Notes under the pieces: model-generated
What the model was told of the DNA's origin: nothing
The model's input: only the letters and a program-made list of their open reading frames with translations
The model's database searches: none
Origin: CAZCDS01 sp964497585
GTDB lineage: Bacteria > Desulfobacterota > Desulfomonilia > Desulfomonilales > Desulfomonilaceae
Direction of reading: 5' to 3'
DNA: 64,000 nt
Assembly (NCBI GenBank): GCA_964497585.1
Contig: CAZCDS010000004.1
Coordinates: forward strand, 62,001-126,000
Shown here: positions 1 through 8,774 of the stretch, in pieces
How positions within the stretch are numbered: the stretch's first letter is position 1
Layout: every line of letters begins with the position of its first letter
Translations under genes and position numbers: made by a program

Positions 1-493
1 CGTCCCGAGTTACGAGGAGTGATACTTCATTGTGCATTACCATCTGATGGATGGCATCGGCGAGGTCGGCTTCGTCTCCGATATACAGGTGGCGGCCCGG
101 CTCCAGGAACATGTCCCCCACTTTGTGATGCGCCACCTTCTCGCAAAGCTCCTGAAACGTTCCTTCCCAAAGGCCGAAATGTTGTCTCAGGAATTTTACA
201 AAGTCCGGACTCAAACCGAATCGGGACATGCGGTCCACATCTCCGATCTCTTCATACCGGGGTTCGAGAGCTTTGAGCACGTCCACATAGGTGAACTTAC
301 CTATGATTTGATGCTTTTCGTCTTCCACAAGTACTGATCGGTGTTTGTAGATCCTTGGATCCACTTTGTCACGAGCTTCTTCAAGTGCCAGCACCACATC
401 CAGGACAGTGGCGTCCTTGGATACAACGGCATATTCAGACAAAGGCGCCATCAAATCCCTTACCCTGATCGTTTTCACGTATGGGCCTCCCAT
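1..493 (-). CDS. CBS-domain protein (partial, C-terminus outside window)
   Basis: Reading the minus strand from the ATG at 493 gives 164 residues with no stop, running off the left edge. The N-terminus (KTIRVRDLMAPLSEYAVV, then a DATVLDVVLALEEARDK helix) and the later HRSVLVEDEKHQIIGKFTYVDVLKAL segment are typical of a first CBS motif. After a spacer of about 45 residues, HKVGDMFLEPGRHLYIGDEADLADAIHQMV starts a second CBS motif. Such CBS pairs usually bind adenine nucleotides and act as regulatory modules. It is the last visible gene of the minus-strand signalling operon beginning with the TauE-like gene, separated from the preceding response regulator by 256 bases, so it may have its own promoter. 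Ligand and partner are unknown. Confidence 0.8.
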   Translation of the reverse strand, partial: MGGPYVKTIRVRDLMAPLSEYAVVSKDATVLDVVLALEEARDKVDPRIYKHRSVLVEDEKHQIIGKFTYVDVLKALEPRYEEIGDVDRMSRFGLSPDFVKFLRQHFGLWEGTFQELCEKVAHHKVGDMFLEPGRHLYIGDEADLADAIHQMVMHNEVSLLVTRD

Positions 494-749
494 GGAGCGG
501 GCATGGGTCTCATGGCCGGCTCCCGTGCAAGAGGAACATAGGTACCCTGACTGTACAAAACCCCCCTTTTCCTCACGAGCTCTGCACCCATGTTCTCTAC
601 CCTGAAAGGACAGCGAGCTTCCAGGGTCCGCGGTGCCGTAGTGTGAGGCGGATGGCTATCAGAAACATCACTAGCCAGAGGATTGCCGACAGCCGATACC
701 CGAGGTCCTCTCATTTGTAGCCTTTCCTGGTGCAACATCCTCCAGGCCT

Positions 750-1178
750 TTACCATCCTCGTGTCTTCGTGATGTAATCGATCTCCGCGTTCCTTATCCG
801 CTCTTCGTGCTCACGTTTTCTCTTGCAGGCATTCTCTATTTTGATCACCAAATCAGGCACCTCAGTAGGTTTGGTGAGATAATCGAACGCCCCCAACTTC
901 ATGCCTTCAATCCCTGTGTCGAGCGTACCGTGACCGGTGAGCATAATCACTTCGATGATCGGGTGGGCGTCCCGGATTTCTCGGAGTGTTTGTATGCCAT
1001 CCTTTCCGGGCATGAGCACGTCCAAGATGACGACGTCCGCCTCTTCCTGTTGAAGCCTGGTGAGCGCCTCATCCCCACTGAGGGCGGTTCGCACCTTGAA
1101 GCCGCGGACCTCAAGACGCTGAGCCAAGGACTCGACATATTCCTGTTCGTCGTCTACCAAAAGCACTTTTGTGGACAT
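750..1178 (-). CDS. Single-domain response regulator (CheY-like)
   Basis: This 142-residue protein is almost entirely a receiver domain. It shows the acidic pair D9-D10, the phospho-acceptor D53 in ILDVLMPGKDG, T81 in MLTGHG and K103 in LTKP, so all phosphorylation and switch residues are present. A charged helical tail (about residues 115-142, rich in K, R and E) replaces an output domain. It therefore probably acts by protein contact, or as a phosphorelay intermediate for the kinase encoded upstream at 3171-4946. It lies 18 bases after another response regulator, and both are transcribed on the minus strand. The target is not evident from the sequence. Confidence 0.93.
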   Translation of the reverse strand: MSTKVLLVDDEQEYVESLAQRLEVRGFKVRTALSGDEALTRLQQEEADVVILDVLMPGKDGIQTLREIRDAHPIIEVIMLTGHGTLDTGIEGMKLGAFDYLTKPTEVPDLVIKIENACKRKREHEERIRNAEIDYITKTRGW

Positions 1179-1196
1179 TTGTGGCTCTCCAGGCGG

Positions 1197-1652
1197 CTAT
1201 TTCTTTTCTTCTTCCTCCATAATCCGCTTCGCCGTATCGAAATCTCCCGCCTCGGCAAAGGTGGCTGCTACCATGCTGGATTCCACTTTGTGCTTGTAGG
1301 CATCCTTCATGGTTTTGACCAGTTTCTCGATGGAGACCGGTTTCTGGAGATACGCAAAGGCCCCTAGGCGCTTGGCATCTTCCTCGTCCTTGTCTGTTCC
1401 GTGGCCGGTCAGGATGATTACTTGCACTTCAGGATAGGCTTGTCTCACTCTCCTCAGGACTTCCATCCCGTCAATCCCGGGCATCTTCAAATCCAGGACC
1501 ATGACGTCCGGCGCCTCCTCTTCCATCTTCTGAAGCGCCTCTTCCCCGTTTAGTGCCACTTCAGATTTGAGTTCGCGCATCTTGACCCGTTCGGCGAGAG
1601 TGTTGACAAACTCTTCCTCATCGTCAACCATAAGCACTTTGAATTCTTGCAT
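1197..1652 (-). CDS. Single-domain response regulator with short C-terminal helix
   Basis: The ATG at 1652 is chosen because a GGAGGC ribosome-binding site lies six bases upstream and the protein then begins directly with the receiver (MQEFKVLMVDDEEEF). The open frame extends 50 codons further upstream, but that stretch has no receiver homology. The 151-residue product has D10-D11, phospho-acceptor D54 in VLDLKMPGIDG, the ILTGHG threonine and the LQKP lysine. After the receiver, about 30 residues (AATFAEAGDFDTAKRIMEEEEKK) form an acidic helical tail. It is a second single-domain regulator in the same operon as the Cache kinase; a role as a phosphate sink or adaptor is inference. Confidence 0.92.
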   Translation of the reverse strand: MQEFKVLMVDDEEEFVNTLAERVKMRELKSEVALNGEEALQKMEEEAPDVMVLDLKMPGIDGMEVLRRVRQAYPEVQVIILTGHGTDKDEEDAKRLGAFAYLQKPVSIEKLVKTMKDAYKHKVESSMVAATFAEAGDFDTAKRIMEEEEKK

Positions 1653-2130
1653 TAATAGCCTCCAACGATTGATGAAGCCATAAATCGGCTCCTCGGTTGC
1701 TCTTGCGTGCGACCTCGAGCGGATGGTTAGGACGGTGATGGACCTCCCTCGGACGCGACACGGAGACACAGTCCCACGGGCGGCAGATCCGGCCACGCCC
1801 ACTTTGTGTCACACCGGATATTCCGTCGGCCGTCTTGTAACCATCCGCCTCAGCACAGGTCGCCGTTGCCAAGCTCCTGTGCCGGGTCCGGGGCACACCT
1901 GTTTTCTGCCTGTTTCTCCGGCCTCCACGCTTGAGCGTCCTGCCGCCCTCCCATGCTCCCCCGCATCCCTAGGAGCCACGGCAGTACCCTGATCTTTTCG
2001 GCCGGAACTTGTCGTACTCCCGACACCTCCCGAGGTTATCGATATGTTTTCATTATAGCGCGTTCCATTGACAAAAAGCAGCACCAACCAAGTCCTCCAG
2101 GTCGGTGGTCGTCGCCCGTCCGGGGAGTCT
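1653..2130 (-). promoter_or_regulatory. 478-base intergenic gap with a perfect minus-strand -10 box
   Basis: No convincing gene lies here. On the minus strand a perfect TATAAT occurs at 2057-2052, upstream of the response regulator starting at 1652. No good -35 hexamer sits at 17 bases; a TTGTCA is only 11 bases away. The two downstream regulators may therefore have their own promoter with a leader of about 400 bases. This is inference. Confidence 0.3.
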
Positions 2131-2820
2131 TCACTTCACTCCTGGTCCGAAGACCAATCTAAGCCTTGTTGGTGGCTCTTTGAGTTCTATCCTTCCGTTG
2201 AGGCCTTTGACGTTCTCTTCGAGGACCGGCCACAGGATTGAAGAGGTCGGAACCATGTCCTCTCCTTTTCCGTCTCGCTCCTTCTCCTCGAAAACAAAAT
2301 CGACCGTCGCTTCTCCATCCTTCCCTTCCGAAGTTCTTACAAGAAGCGTGCCATGCCTTCCCGCGATCTCCATGAACAGCCCCACACAGTCGAAAAGTAC
2401 CATTTGAATTCTCAGAGGATTGGTCGTCACGAATACCGACCGGGCTTCCGGCGAAGCTTTCGGGAAGACTCCCTTGAATGTCGCAAGCCGTTCGGAAAAA
2501 GAGATCACCCGCTCAACAGTCTCTTTAAGATCTATCCGTGACAGGCTCTCATCAGGAGCGTGTGCCAAGGCGTTGAGCGTTCCGGTCAACATCACCCCTC
2601 GATCAACCAACGCTTTGATTTTAGCTACTTTTTCCGGGATCAAAGCGTTGGATTGTACGGTGGCGTCCTTGGAGAGTGTCAGGATGTCTTCCATTAGTCC
2701 GGCGGTTTCATTGATCGCAGCAAACACGTTTCTCAGTTCGTGGGTCATGCTTGCCGTTACCTTGCCCATAAAGGCGATTTCTTGTCCGCTTGCAGACTTC
2801 ATTAGCCACGTCCCGTACAT
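2131..2820 (-). CDS. Histidine-kinase-like protein with H-box and degenerate ATPase domain
   Basis: The 229-residue protein starts almost directly with a dimerisation/phosphoacceptor helix (GKVTASMTHELRNVFAAINE), with His27 followed by E and N as in H-boxes. The C-terminal 130 residues have the length of a small HATPase domain (IQMVLFDCVGLFMEIAGRHGTLLVRTSE resembles an N-box region). However, I see no DxGxG G1 box, FxPF box or GTGLGL loop. It may be a pseudokinase, a histidine phosphotransferase similar to ChpT or Spo0B, or a scaffold. It sits 13 bases after one response regulator gene and upstream of two others, which supports a phosphorelay role; this is inference. The start is uncertain: ATG codons at 2820 and 2802 are both possible. 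Confidence 0.75.
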   Translation of the reverse strand: MYGTWLMKSASGQEIAFMGKVTASMTHELRNVFAAINETAGLMEDILTLSKDATVQSNALIPEKVAKIKALVDRGVMLTGTLNALAHAPDESLSRIDLKETVERVISFSERLATFKGVFPKASPEARSVFVTTNPLRIQMVLFDCVGLFMEIAGRHGTLLVRTSEGKDGEATVDFVFEEKERDGKGEDMVPTSSILWPVLEENVKGLNGRIELKEPPTRLRLVFGPGVK

Positions 2821-2833
2821 ACATCCGGCTGCG

Positions 2834-3202
2834 TTAAGGTCTCTCCATGGCCTTTCGCATCTCTTCTATGAGCACGTCGATATCCAAGGGTTTTGCCAGG
2901 CATGCGAGAGCCCCGAGCTTCTTTCCTTCGATTTCGAATTCGGCCTCTCCCTGGCCGGTGAGGATGATGACGCGAATCTCCGGGTCTTCCGCCTTTATGT
3001 GTTTGAGCAATTCCAGCCCGCTCACTCCAGGCATCTTGACATCGAGGATGATCAGGTCTGGCTTGCTTTCGTCAATCTTCGCATAAGCTTGTTTCCCGTC
3101 ATACGCAGTGGAAACATCGATACCCCTCATTCGGAGTCGTTGTTCCAAGGTAGAAGCGAATTCCACCTCATCATCGACCAGGAGCACTTTCCAATCTTCC
3201 AT
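2834..3202 (-). CDS. Single-domain response regulator
   Basis: A 122-residue protein consisting of one receiver domain: D10-D11, phospho-acceptor D54 in IILDVKMPGVSG, ILTGQG for the switch threonine and LAKP for the conserved lysine. Its start lies inside the last codons of the upstream histidine kinase gene (32-base overlap), so the pair is translationally coupled and very likely a cognate kinase-regulator pair. It has no output domain, so the signal must pass to another protein. The degenerate kinase that follows 13 bases downstream is a plausible phosphotransfer partner. This is the third receiver-only protein of the operon. Confidence 0.94.
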   Translation of the reverse strand: MEDWKVLLVDDEVEFASTLEQRLRMRGIDVSTAYDGKQAYAKIDESKPDLIILDVKMPGVSGLELLKHIKAEDPEIRVIILTGQGEAEFEIEGKKLGALACLAKPLDIDVLIEEMRKAMERP

Positions 3203-4946
3203 TGATGCTATCCCCTAGTTCGGCGGGCGTACACGGCAAGTACACCGTGAATTTTGAACCTTCCCCCTCGACGCTCTTGACCTGGATGTCTCCGCCCAGT
3301 CTCTTGACGATGCCGTACGTGATTGACAGGCCCAGTCCGGTACCCTGTCCTCGCTTGGTAGTGAAGAAGGGCTCAAACAAGTGTCTGAGCGTTTCCTTCG
3401 ACATTCCGCACCCGTTGTCTTCAATGGCGACGACCACCGTCTCGAAATGCCAGTTCGAGGTCGTGACCGAAATCCTTCCTCCATCCTCGACAGCGGCAAA
3501 CGCGTTGTTGAAGATGTTCAGAAAGACTTGCTGCAATTGTCCCCTGTCGGACGATATTCGATGCAAATCTTGGGCCAGGTTCTTTTCAAGGTGGATGCTC
3601 CGGTACAATGCTTCCTTATCCAGGAACCCCAGGACTTCTTCGATAACGTCGTTGACGTCAAGGACCTCTATCTGAACGTCCAGTCTCCGCGCGAATCCGA
3701 GAAGACGCTGGGTTATCGTGCGGCATCGGTCCACGGCCCCAATGATTGCGTTGATCTGGGGTGTGAGGACTCCGCCACTGTCGTCAACGTGCGCGTCGTA
3801 CTCGATGACATCCTTCATCAATCCGGCCTTCTCATTGATGATGGCCAAGGGGTTGTTGATCTCGTGAGCCACGCCTGCGGCAAGCCGCCCTATCGAGGAC
3901 AACTTGTGCGTGTGCTGCATTTGACGGTAAGCCAGCTCTCGCTTCTCGTCACTCTCTCGCAACCGATCTACGAGTCTTCGGGTAAGCCGGAAAACCACCA
4001 GAGTAATGACAAGGATACTACCCAGAAATACGAAGAGGATCTCGCTTTTGAGGGTGTACCAGGCCTCCAGCACTGCCCCCTTGGGCTTCACAACCATGAG
4101 GATGAGGTCCGTACTGGCGAAATACGCGTAGGCCACGACAACCTCTCGGCCTGCCGGATCCTCTTCCATCAGTACCGAGGGTTCATAGCTCTGAGGAGGG
4201 ACGCGTATCTTGCAGTGCTCCAAGACGCTGCCATAGAATTTCGAATTTGTCTGGAGCATTCCTTGCTTGTTGACGAGGAAGGCGTCGGCCCCCGGCTCTA
4301 ATCCCATTGAGGCTATAATTTCATCAAAGATAGCAGTGTCGATGGTAGCCCGTACGATCCACCAGCGGTCCCCGGATTTGGATAAGTGTTGGACTGCAAT
4401 GACGATGTGGGGGAACCTCCTGTACCCCTTGAAAACGTCGCTCACGTAGGCTCCGGAAACTCTGACCTGGTGAAACCAATCCTGCTCGGTGTAGTTCTTC
4501 CCTTTCAGGTCGTAGGGACCGACATAGCTCACCTGCGTGCCGTTGGAGTCTATGAGTCCGAGATCGACGAACCCCTTGAATTCGGCTTTCAATACACGAA
4601 AGATTCGATGCAGGTTCGCCTCGTCGGCCAGTTCGTCGTAGGTGTACGCTGACGCCACGAAATTCACAGTCGAGACGCGACTGGCCAGGAGAAGCTCCGT
4701 GGAGTGTTTCGTTTTGTTTACCAATACACGCATCGGAGTGAGGATTTCGTCTGTGAGCCGGGATTGGTACTGGTAGTAGTTGATCACCGCCATGAGCAGC
4801 AAGGGAATGGTGGTGATTATCAGCATCAGAATCAACAAGTTGCGACGAAGGATATCATACCGCCGAGGTGAGGCCCCTTCGTCCGGTATTTCGAGGAGCC
4901 GATCCAGCCTCATTGAGGCGGCGCGTTTCAGTATCTTACGATTCAT
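3171..4946 (-). CDS. Membrane sensor histidine kinase with periplasmic Cache domain
   Basis: The 591-residue kinase has a membrane segment at about 35-57 (LLILMLIITTIPLLLMAVI) and a roughly 245-residue periplasmic double-Cache-type sensor (YTEQDWFHQV and GADAFLVNKQGMLQTNS are typical). A second membrane segment follows at about 305-325, then a cytoplasmic kinase core. His361 is the phosphoacceptor (GVAHEINNPL). The ATPase domain has the N-box NIFNNAFAAV, G1 DNGCG, F-box FEPFFTTK and G2 GTGLGL, all intact. It is encoded 67 bases after the TauE-like exporter and overlaps the next response regulator. The Cache domain suggests sensing of a small periplasmic ligand, perhaps the exporter substrate; that link is inference from gene order. 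Confidence 0.94.
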   Translation of the reverse strand: MNRKILKRAASMRLDRLLEIPDEGASPRRYDILRRNLLILMLIITTIPLLLMAVINYYQYQSRLTDEILTPMRVLVNKTKHSTELLLASRVSTVNFVASAYTYDELADEANLHRIFRVLKAEFKGFVDLGLIDSNGTQVSYVGPYDLKGKNYTEQDWFHQVRVSGAYVSDVFKGYRRFPHIVIAVQHLSKSGDRWWIVRATIDTAIFDEIIASMGLEPGADAFLVNKQGMLQTNSKFYGSVLEHCKIRVPPQSYEPSVLMEEDPAGREVVVAYAYFASTDLILMVVKPKGAVLEAWYTLKSEILFVFLGSILVITLVVFRLTRRLVDRLRESDEKRELAYRQMQHTHKLSSIGRLAAGVAHEINNPLAIINEKAGLMKDVIEYDAHVDDSGGVLTPQINAIIGAVDRCRTITQRLLGFARRLDVQIEVLDVNDVIEEVLGFLDKEALYRSIHLEKNLAQDLHRISSDRGQLQQVFLNIFNNAFAAVEDGGRISVTTSNWHFETVVVAIEDNGCGMSKETLRHLFEPFFTTKRGQGTGLGLSITYGIVKRLGGDIQVKSVEGEGSKFTVYLPCTPAELGDSINGRLESAPGR

Positions 4947-5013
4947 CCCTTCGCCTCTGGGGAAATCCCTTGATCCATGGCATTTCGATCACGACTCAGC
5001 GAGCGGCAAAAGG

Positions 5014-5970
5014 CTAGTACCCCAGACCTTTCAAAAGAGCCCTCACTCCTGCAAAACCGAGCATACCGATAACGATCCAACGAACCAGGCCGGGCTTCGC
5101 AACTCTGAGCAGCCGCACGCCCACGAAGGAACCGAGCATGATGCCAACCACGGAGGGAACCACCATCATAGGTATGACACAGCCCTTGTTCACGTAGATC
5201 CAGGCTGCCGAGGTATCGGTTATGGACAGCAGGAACTTGCTGGTCGCAACACTGATCTTCAGGGGAGCGCCCATTAATAGATTGAGCACCGGAACGTTTG
5301 CCCAGCCCGCTCCCAGACCAAACATCCCCGCCATTATGCCGATGATTACGAACAGGCACAAGCCTTGCGGGGTCCTGTGGATTTGCCAGTCAATTACTTG
5401 ACCGGTGCTGGCCTCCTGATAAACGCCGCATATCCGCAAGGCTGAAGAGATCTTGTCAGCTTTCTGGACGTCAGGGAGCTCCGATTTCTTTGCCGTCAAC
5501 ATGAGCACGCATATGCCTACTATCGTGACGCCCAGGGCTGTCTGCACCACGTTTGTAGGCAGAGCGAGCCCTATCATCGCTCCTACGATGGCAAAGGTCG
5601 AGGCAATGAGCGCCACGGGAATAGCAAGCCTGAGACTTGCGAGGTTCAGCTTGAGAAGCCCCGGTCCAGCCGCAAGCGCCCCTGAGAGTGCCACGAGCAG
5701 CCCCGTTCCGCGCACGAAATCGAGATGAAAAGGAAAAAAGCCGCTGATTATGGGAACGAAGAGCACGCCTCCTCCCACTCCTCCCAGCACCGCGGCAATC
5801 CCCATAACGAAGGTTACCACCAGAAGAACCATTGGCCACATCCACCAGGGATAGGCGCTGGATGCTTCTGGAAGTTCGGACGCGGTCTCCGCGACGGCAG
5901 AATGCATAACAGCCAGTACCAGTGCCAAGCAGAGGACGCAGGCCGCAAACCATTTGAACTTTTGTGTCAT
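5014..5970 (-). CDS. TauE/SafE family anion exporter
   Basis: This 318-residue integral membrane protein belongs to the TauE/SafE (sulfite/sulfonate exporter) family. The ATG at 5970 gives a signal-like N-terminus (KFKWFAACVLCLALVLAVMHSAVA); an alternative upstream start at 6006 only adds charged residues. The family signature is a repeated glycine-rich first helix, seen as GIAAVLGGVGGGVLFVPII and again in the second half as GIMAGMFGLGAGWANVPVLNL. About eight more hydrophobic segments follow, with a cytoplasmic loop near residues 165-200. It heads an operon with a Cache kinase and three receivers, so export is probably linked to environmental sensing. The substrate (sulfite, thiosulfate, organosulfonate or another anion) cannot be told from the sequence. 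Confidence 0.9.
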   Translation of the reverse strand: MTQKFKWFAACVLCLALVLAVMHSAVAETASELPEASSAYPWWMWPMVLLVVTFVMGIAAVLGGVGGGVLFVPIISGFFPFHLDFVRGTGLLVALSGALAAGPGLLKLNLASLRLAIPVALIASTFAIVGAMIGLALPTNVVQTALGVTIVGICVLMLTAKKSELPDVQKADKISSALRICGVYQEASTGQVIDWQIHRTPQGLCLFVIIGIMAGMFGLGAGWANVPVLNLLMGAPLKISVATSKFLLSITDTSAAWIYVNKGCVIPMMVVPSVVGIMLGSFVGVRLLRVAKPGLVRWIVIGMLGFAGVRALLKGLGY

Positions 5971-6837
5971 TTCGCTCGTTTCCTCGTCTGGTTCGGGTCG
6001 AATCATTCCCGCGAAGCCGCCCTATAACGCCCGGGGAGAGACTCGGTACCGTTTTCGGAGCCGCAAGCCTGTCACGGAGAGAGAATCCGGTTCCCTGATC
6101 TCAGCAGGCTCCAGCGATCCTCTCCGGGACTATGCAGGCGTATATCCTTGGCCTCGGTAAGTCCCGACGCCAGTTCCCGGAATCTGTCAACAGTGAGAAT
6201 GCTTGAATCGACGGCGCGTCGGCATTCACGCGTGCGCCTTTCATATGCATTTACCATAACGCAGGACGGAACTGCAACCAATTCCGCGCCTATCGCGGAC
6301 AATGACACACGATTATCCACGGACGCCCGAGATTCCTGGGCCCATCATGGCGCAAATGCCACTGGAGCAGTGAAGATCACATTCACTTCGATCGGGGGAC
6401 GGGAGGTGAACCGGGATGGGACCACGATGGAATACACGCATAAGGGCATCCGCCGTCTCCCGTTACCACAACATGTTGTGGTCTTTCCATCTGGATCACT
6501 GTTATTGCCTCAGCACTCTGCCCTTGACGGGGAAGCTTGTCCCGTCATTCTGGCGAATCCCGGATCGCGCTGACAGCAGGCACCTGAATTTAGACTTCAT
6601 TAGATCACCTCCACGTGGAGTGCCCCTAAGGGGATGGCGTAGCCCAAGAGGGTTGCCCTTGACGTATCTGTGAGAAGCGTCCCGTTCGCATATACTATAT
6701 GTAGGCGCTGGTGGGGAACCGGACACGGCTCTTTACGGAATCCGAGCGTTACGGAGAATACCGGTGAACGGTTATTTAAGTTTACTTGTGGTATTATCTT
6801 AGAAAGAGATTCCTGTGGAGCCGGGAGAGATTGTGGA
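5971..6837. other. 867-base gap between divergent transcription units
   Basis: No convincing protein gene was found. The region must hold the promoters of the TauE operon (minus) and of the metallophosphoesterase (plus). On the minus strand a very strong ribosome-binding site (GGAGGTGATCTA) precedes an ATG at 6601 that opens only 32 codons, ending at 6503; no homology is recognisable. Upstream of that ATG (about 6605-6690) lie several short G/C hairpins that could form a structured leader. Confidence 0.3.
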
Positions 6838-8277
6838 ATGAGGCCTGTGTTGATTTTCTTGGCGACTTTAGGGGCCCTGTTTGTGCTGCTGCAGTGGTTC
6901 TCCTTCGTATCCATACGAAAATACCTGTTCCAACGTGATCCCCCGCTCAGCCGCAAAGTCGCGTACCCGGTTCTGGCAGGTCTTGCCGGCCTCAACTATA
7001 TCTTCATCAAGTTGAGCTTCGGATCGGCGTGGCTCGCCCGAGGTTCGGTAGAGCAGAAGATCGCGGGGGTGGCCTTTTTCTCGTACCTTGGCGTCGCAGC
7101 ATTGCTCTGCCTCTTCTTTGCGGGGCTCGGACTCCTATCCGGCTTGTGGTATCTCAAGGATGCCCTCATGAACGGCATCCGAGCACGTGGACCAAGGTTA
7201 GCTTCCAAGGAACCCACCCGCCAGCGGAGGCAAGCGTTGGCTTGTGCAGAAGCCCCGATTCGGCACACGCCTATTGTGTCTGAGTTTCCCCTAGGATGCA
7301 AGGCCGAGATCGGACCGCTCTGCGCGGCTGAGAATGTACCCTCATCCAGTCGCGACCTGAATGCGCGAAAATCGGACCTACCTCTGGTCACTCGGCGAGC
7401 ATTTCTCAAATGGACCAGCGCGGCAGGGCTGGGCTGCACGTCAGGCTTCGTGGGTTTCGGACTCGCTCAGGCATACGGGAAGCCGGTTGTCGAGGAGTGC
7501 GACGTCATCCATCCTATGCTCGCCGGTTTGCACCATCCGATCTCTATGATTCAGATTTCGGACTTCCATTTTGGATTGTTCTACGGAATACCGGAGCTTG
7601 AAAAGCTTGTCGATCAGGTCAATGCCATCGAAGCGGACGCTCTGGTCATAACCGGCGACGTGTTCCATTCCCCACTCTCGGTGAAACAGGACGCGGCGCG
7701 CGTTTTGAGCCTACTGAAGTCCCGCAGGTTCGGAAACTTCGCGGTCCTGGGGAACCACGATTTCTATGCCGGCGCACGCGAATCCGCCGAATACATAGAG
7801 AAGAGTGGCGTTAGGCTCCTTCGAGACGGGTGGACCACTCTGAGGGAGCACAACGTCCGGATTCATCTGGGTGGGATTGACGACCCCATGGGAAGCTGGC
7901 TGTTCGGCAAGGAATTCCCCCACTTCGGGCTGTTCACGGCCAAGACTCCGAGCGAAGCGGGGATGCGTATTTTGCTCTCCCACCGCCCTGCCGTTCTTCC
8001 GTTCGCGTCGCGCGCCGGTATGGATCTGGTCCTGGCCGGGCACATTCATGGAGGGCAGATCATTATGCCTCTCCCAGGCCGGGAACAGGGCGTGAGTCTG
8101 GCAAGCCTGGTTTCACCGTACACCTATGGATGGTATCAGGAGGGCTCGTGTCGTCTCTACCTCAATAGAGGGGTCGGACTCACGTTCATCCCGTGGAGGG
8201 TCAACTGTCGTCCAGAGATCACCGTCTTTCGGCTGAAGCCCCCTCCCGGAGCCAATGTCCCTAGCGCGCGAGGCTGA
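6838..8277 (+). CDS. Membrane-anchored calcineurin-like metallophosphoesterase with internal Tat-like motif
   Basis: The ATG at 6838 has a GGGAGAG ribosome-binding site eight bases upstream. The 479-residue protein starts with a membrane region: a segment at about 2-20, then LAGLAGLNYIFIKL and VAFFSYLGVAALLCLFFAGLGLLSGL. A linker of about 70 residues follows, then RRAFLKWTSAAGLGCTSGFVGFGLAQA, which reads like a twin-arginine signal. The C-terminal catalytic domain carries all metal motifs of the YkuE/YaeI type: DFHFG, GDVFHS, GNHDF, SHRP and GHIHGG. Homologues of this type hydrolyse phosphate esters, in some cases lipid-linked ones such as UDP-diacylglucosamine, but the substrate here is unknown. 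The topology (membrane bundle, Tat-like motif, folded enzyme) implies an extracytoplasmic catalytic domain. Confidence 0.9.
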   Translation: MRPVLIFLATLGALFVLLQWFSFVSIRKYLFQRDPPLSRKVAYPVLAGLAGLNYIFIKLSFGSAWLARGSVEQKIAGVAFFSYLGVAALLCLFFAGLGLLSGLWYLKDALMNGIRARGPRLASKEPTRQRRQALACAEAPIRHTPIVSEFPLGCKAEIGPLCAAENVPSSSRDLNARKSDLPLVTRRAFLKWTSAAGLGCTSGFVGFGLAQAYGKPVVEECDVIHPMLAGLHHPISMIQISDFHFGLFYGIPELEKLVDQVNAIEADALVITGDVFHSPLSVKQDAARVLSLLKSRRFGNFAVLGNHDFYAGARESAEYIEKSGVRLLRDGWTTLREHNVRIHLGGIDDPMGSWLFGKEFPHFGLFTAKTPSEAGMRILLSHRPAVLPFASRAGMDLVLAGHIHGGQIIMPLPGREQGVSLASLVSPYTYGWYQEGSCRLYLNRGVGLTFIPWRVNCRPEITVFRLKPPPGANVPSARG

Positions 8278-8350
8278 TCGCGGCCGACGCGGCAAGACCT
8301 GCATCCGGCGCCTTCTTTCCGTCTTGTCGTACGAACGGAGGCTCATCGAT

Positions 8351-8617
8351 ATGGAGAATAACGATGGAATCCAACGACACAGAGAACTCGTGGAACAGGG
8401 TTGGGTCCGGAGATTCAACGGCGAGGAGCCTCGCCTTTCCGAGATGGTGGAATCGTACCGAGCGATGGGGCTGGAAGTGAGGCTCGAACCCGGAATGATC
8501 GGTGATGAAGGTGAATGTCGCACCTGCTTCAATGCCGAAGGCTTCGAAGAGCGTTACAAGACAGTCTATACCAGGGGTGAAGCCTCCAGTGGAGCAGACG
8601 ACGAGCTTTTCGAGTAA
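8351..8617 (+). CDS. Small conserved hypothetical protein
   Basis: The 88-residue protein starts at the ATG at 8351, ten bases after GGAGG at 8336-8340. The frame is open further upstream but overlaps no recognisable domain. The sequence is soluble and acidic: HRELVEQGWVRRFNGEEPRLSEMVESYRAMGLEVRLEPG, followed by a CRTC pair and an acidic tail. It resembles short uncharacterised deltaproteobacterial proteins that carry a CxxC in the middle, perhaps a metal- or redox-active site; this is from memory and unverified. It follows the metallophosphoesterase by 73 bases and is probably co-transcribed with it. No function is assigned. Confidence 0.65.
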   Translation: MENNDGIQRHRELVEQGWVRRFNGEEPRLSEMVESYRAMGLEVRLEPGMIGDEGECRTCFNAEGFEERYKTVYTRGEASSGADDELFE

Positions 8618-8774
8618 AGAACCGGCGCCACGCGTTTTCGCCCATTGACCCTTACTGGCGAGAAGGGGCCGAACCAATGGGACCGGCCTGCACAGAACCT
8701 GAATCAAGATTTTGAAAGGACGAATTGGAACATGATCTCCACGTCCCGGAGAGCACTAACCCCATAGTGAAACG

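Noticed and set aside
807..4301. Long plus-strand open frames opposite the response regulator and kinase genes
   Set aside because: They are antisense shadows of well-supported minus-strand genes with intact family motifs.
6605..6690. Possible cyclic-di-GMP (GEMM) riboswitch on the minus strand
   Set aside because: It has an AGGGCAACCC-like word but lacks the GACGCAAAGCC core, and no substantial gene follows. Kept only as an unexplained leader.
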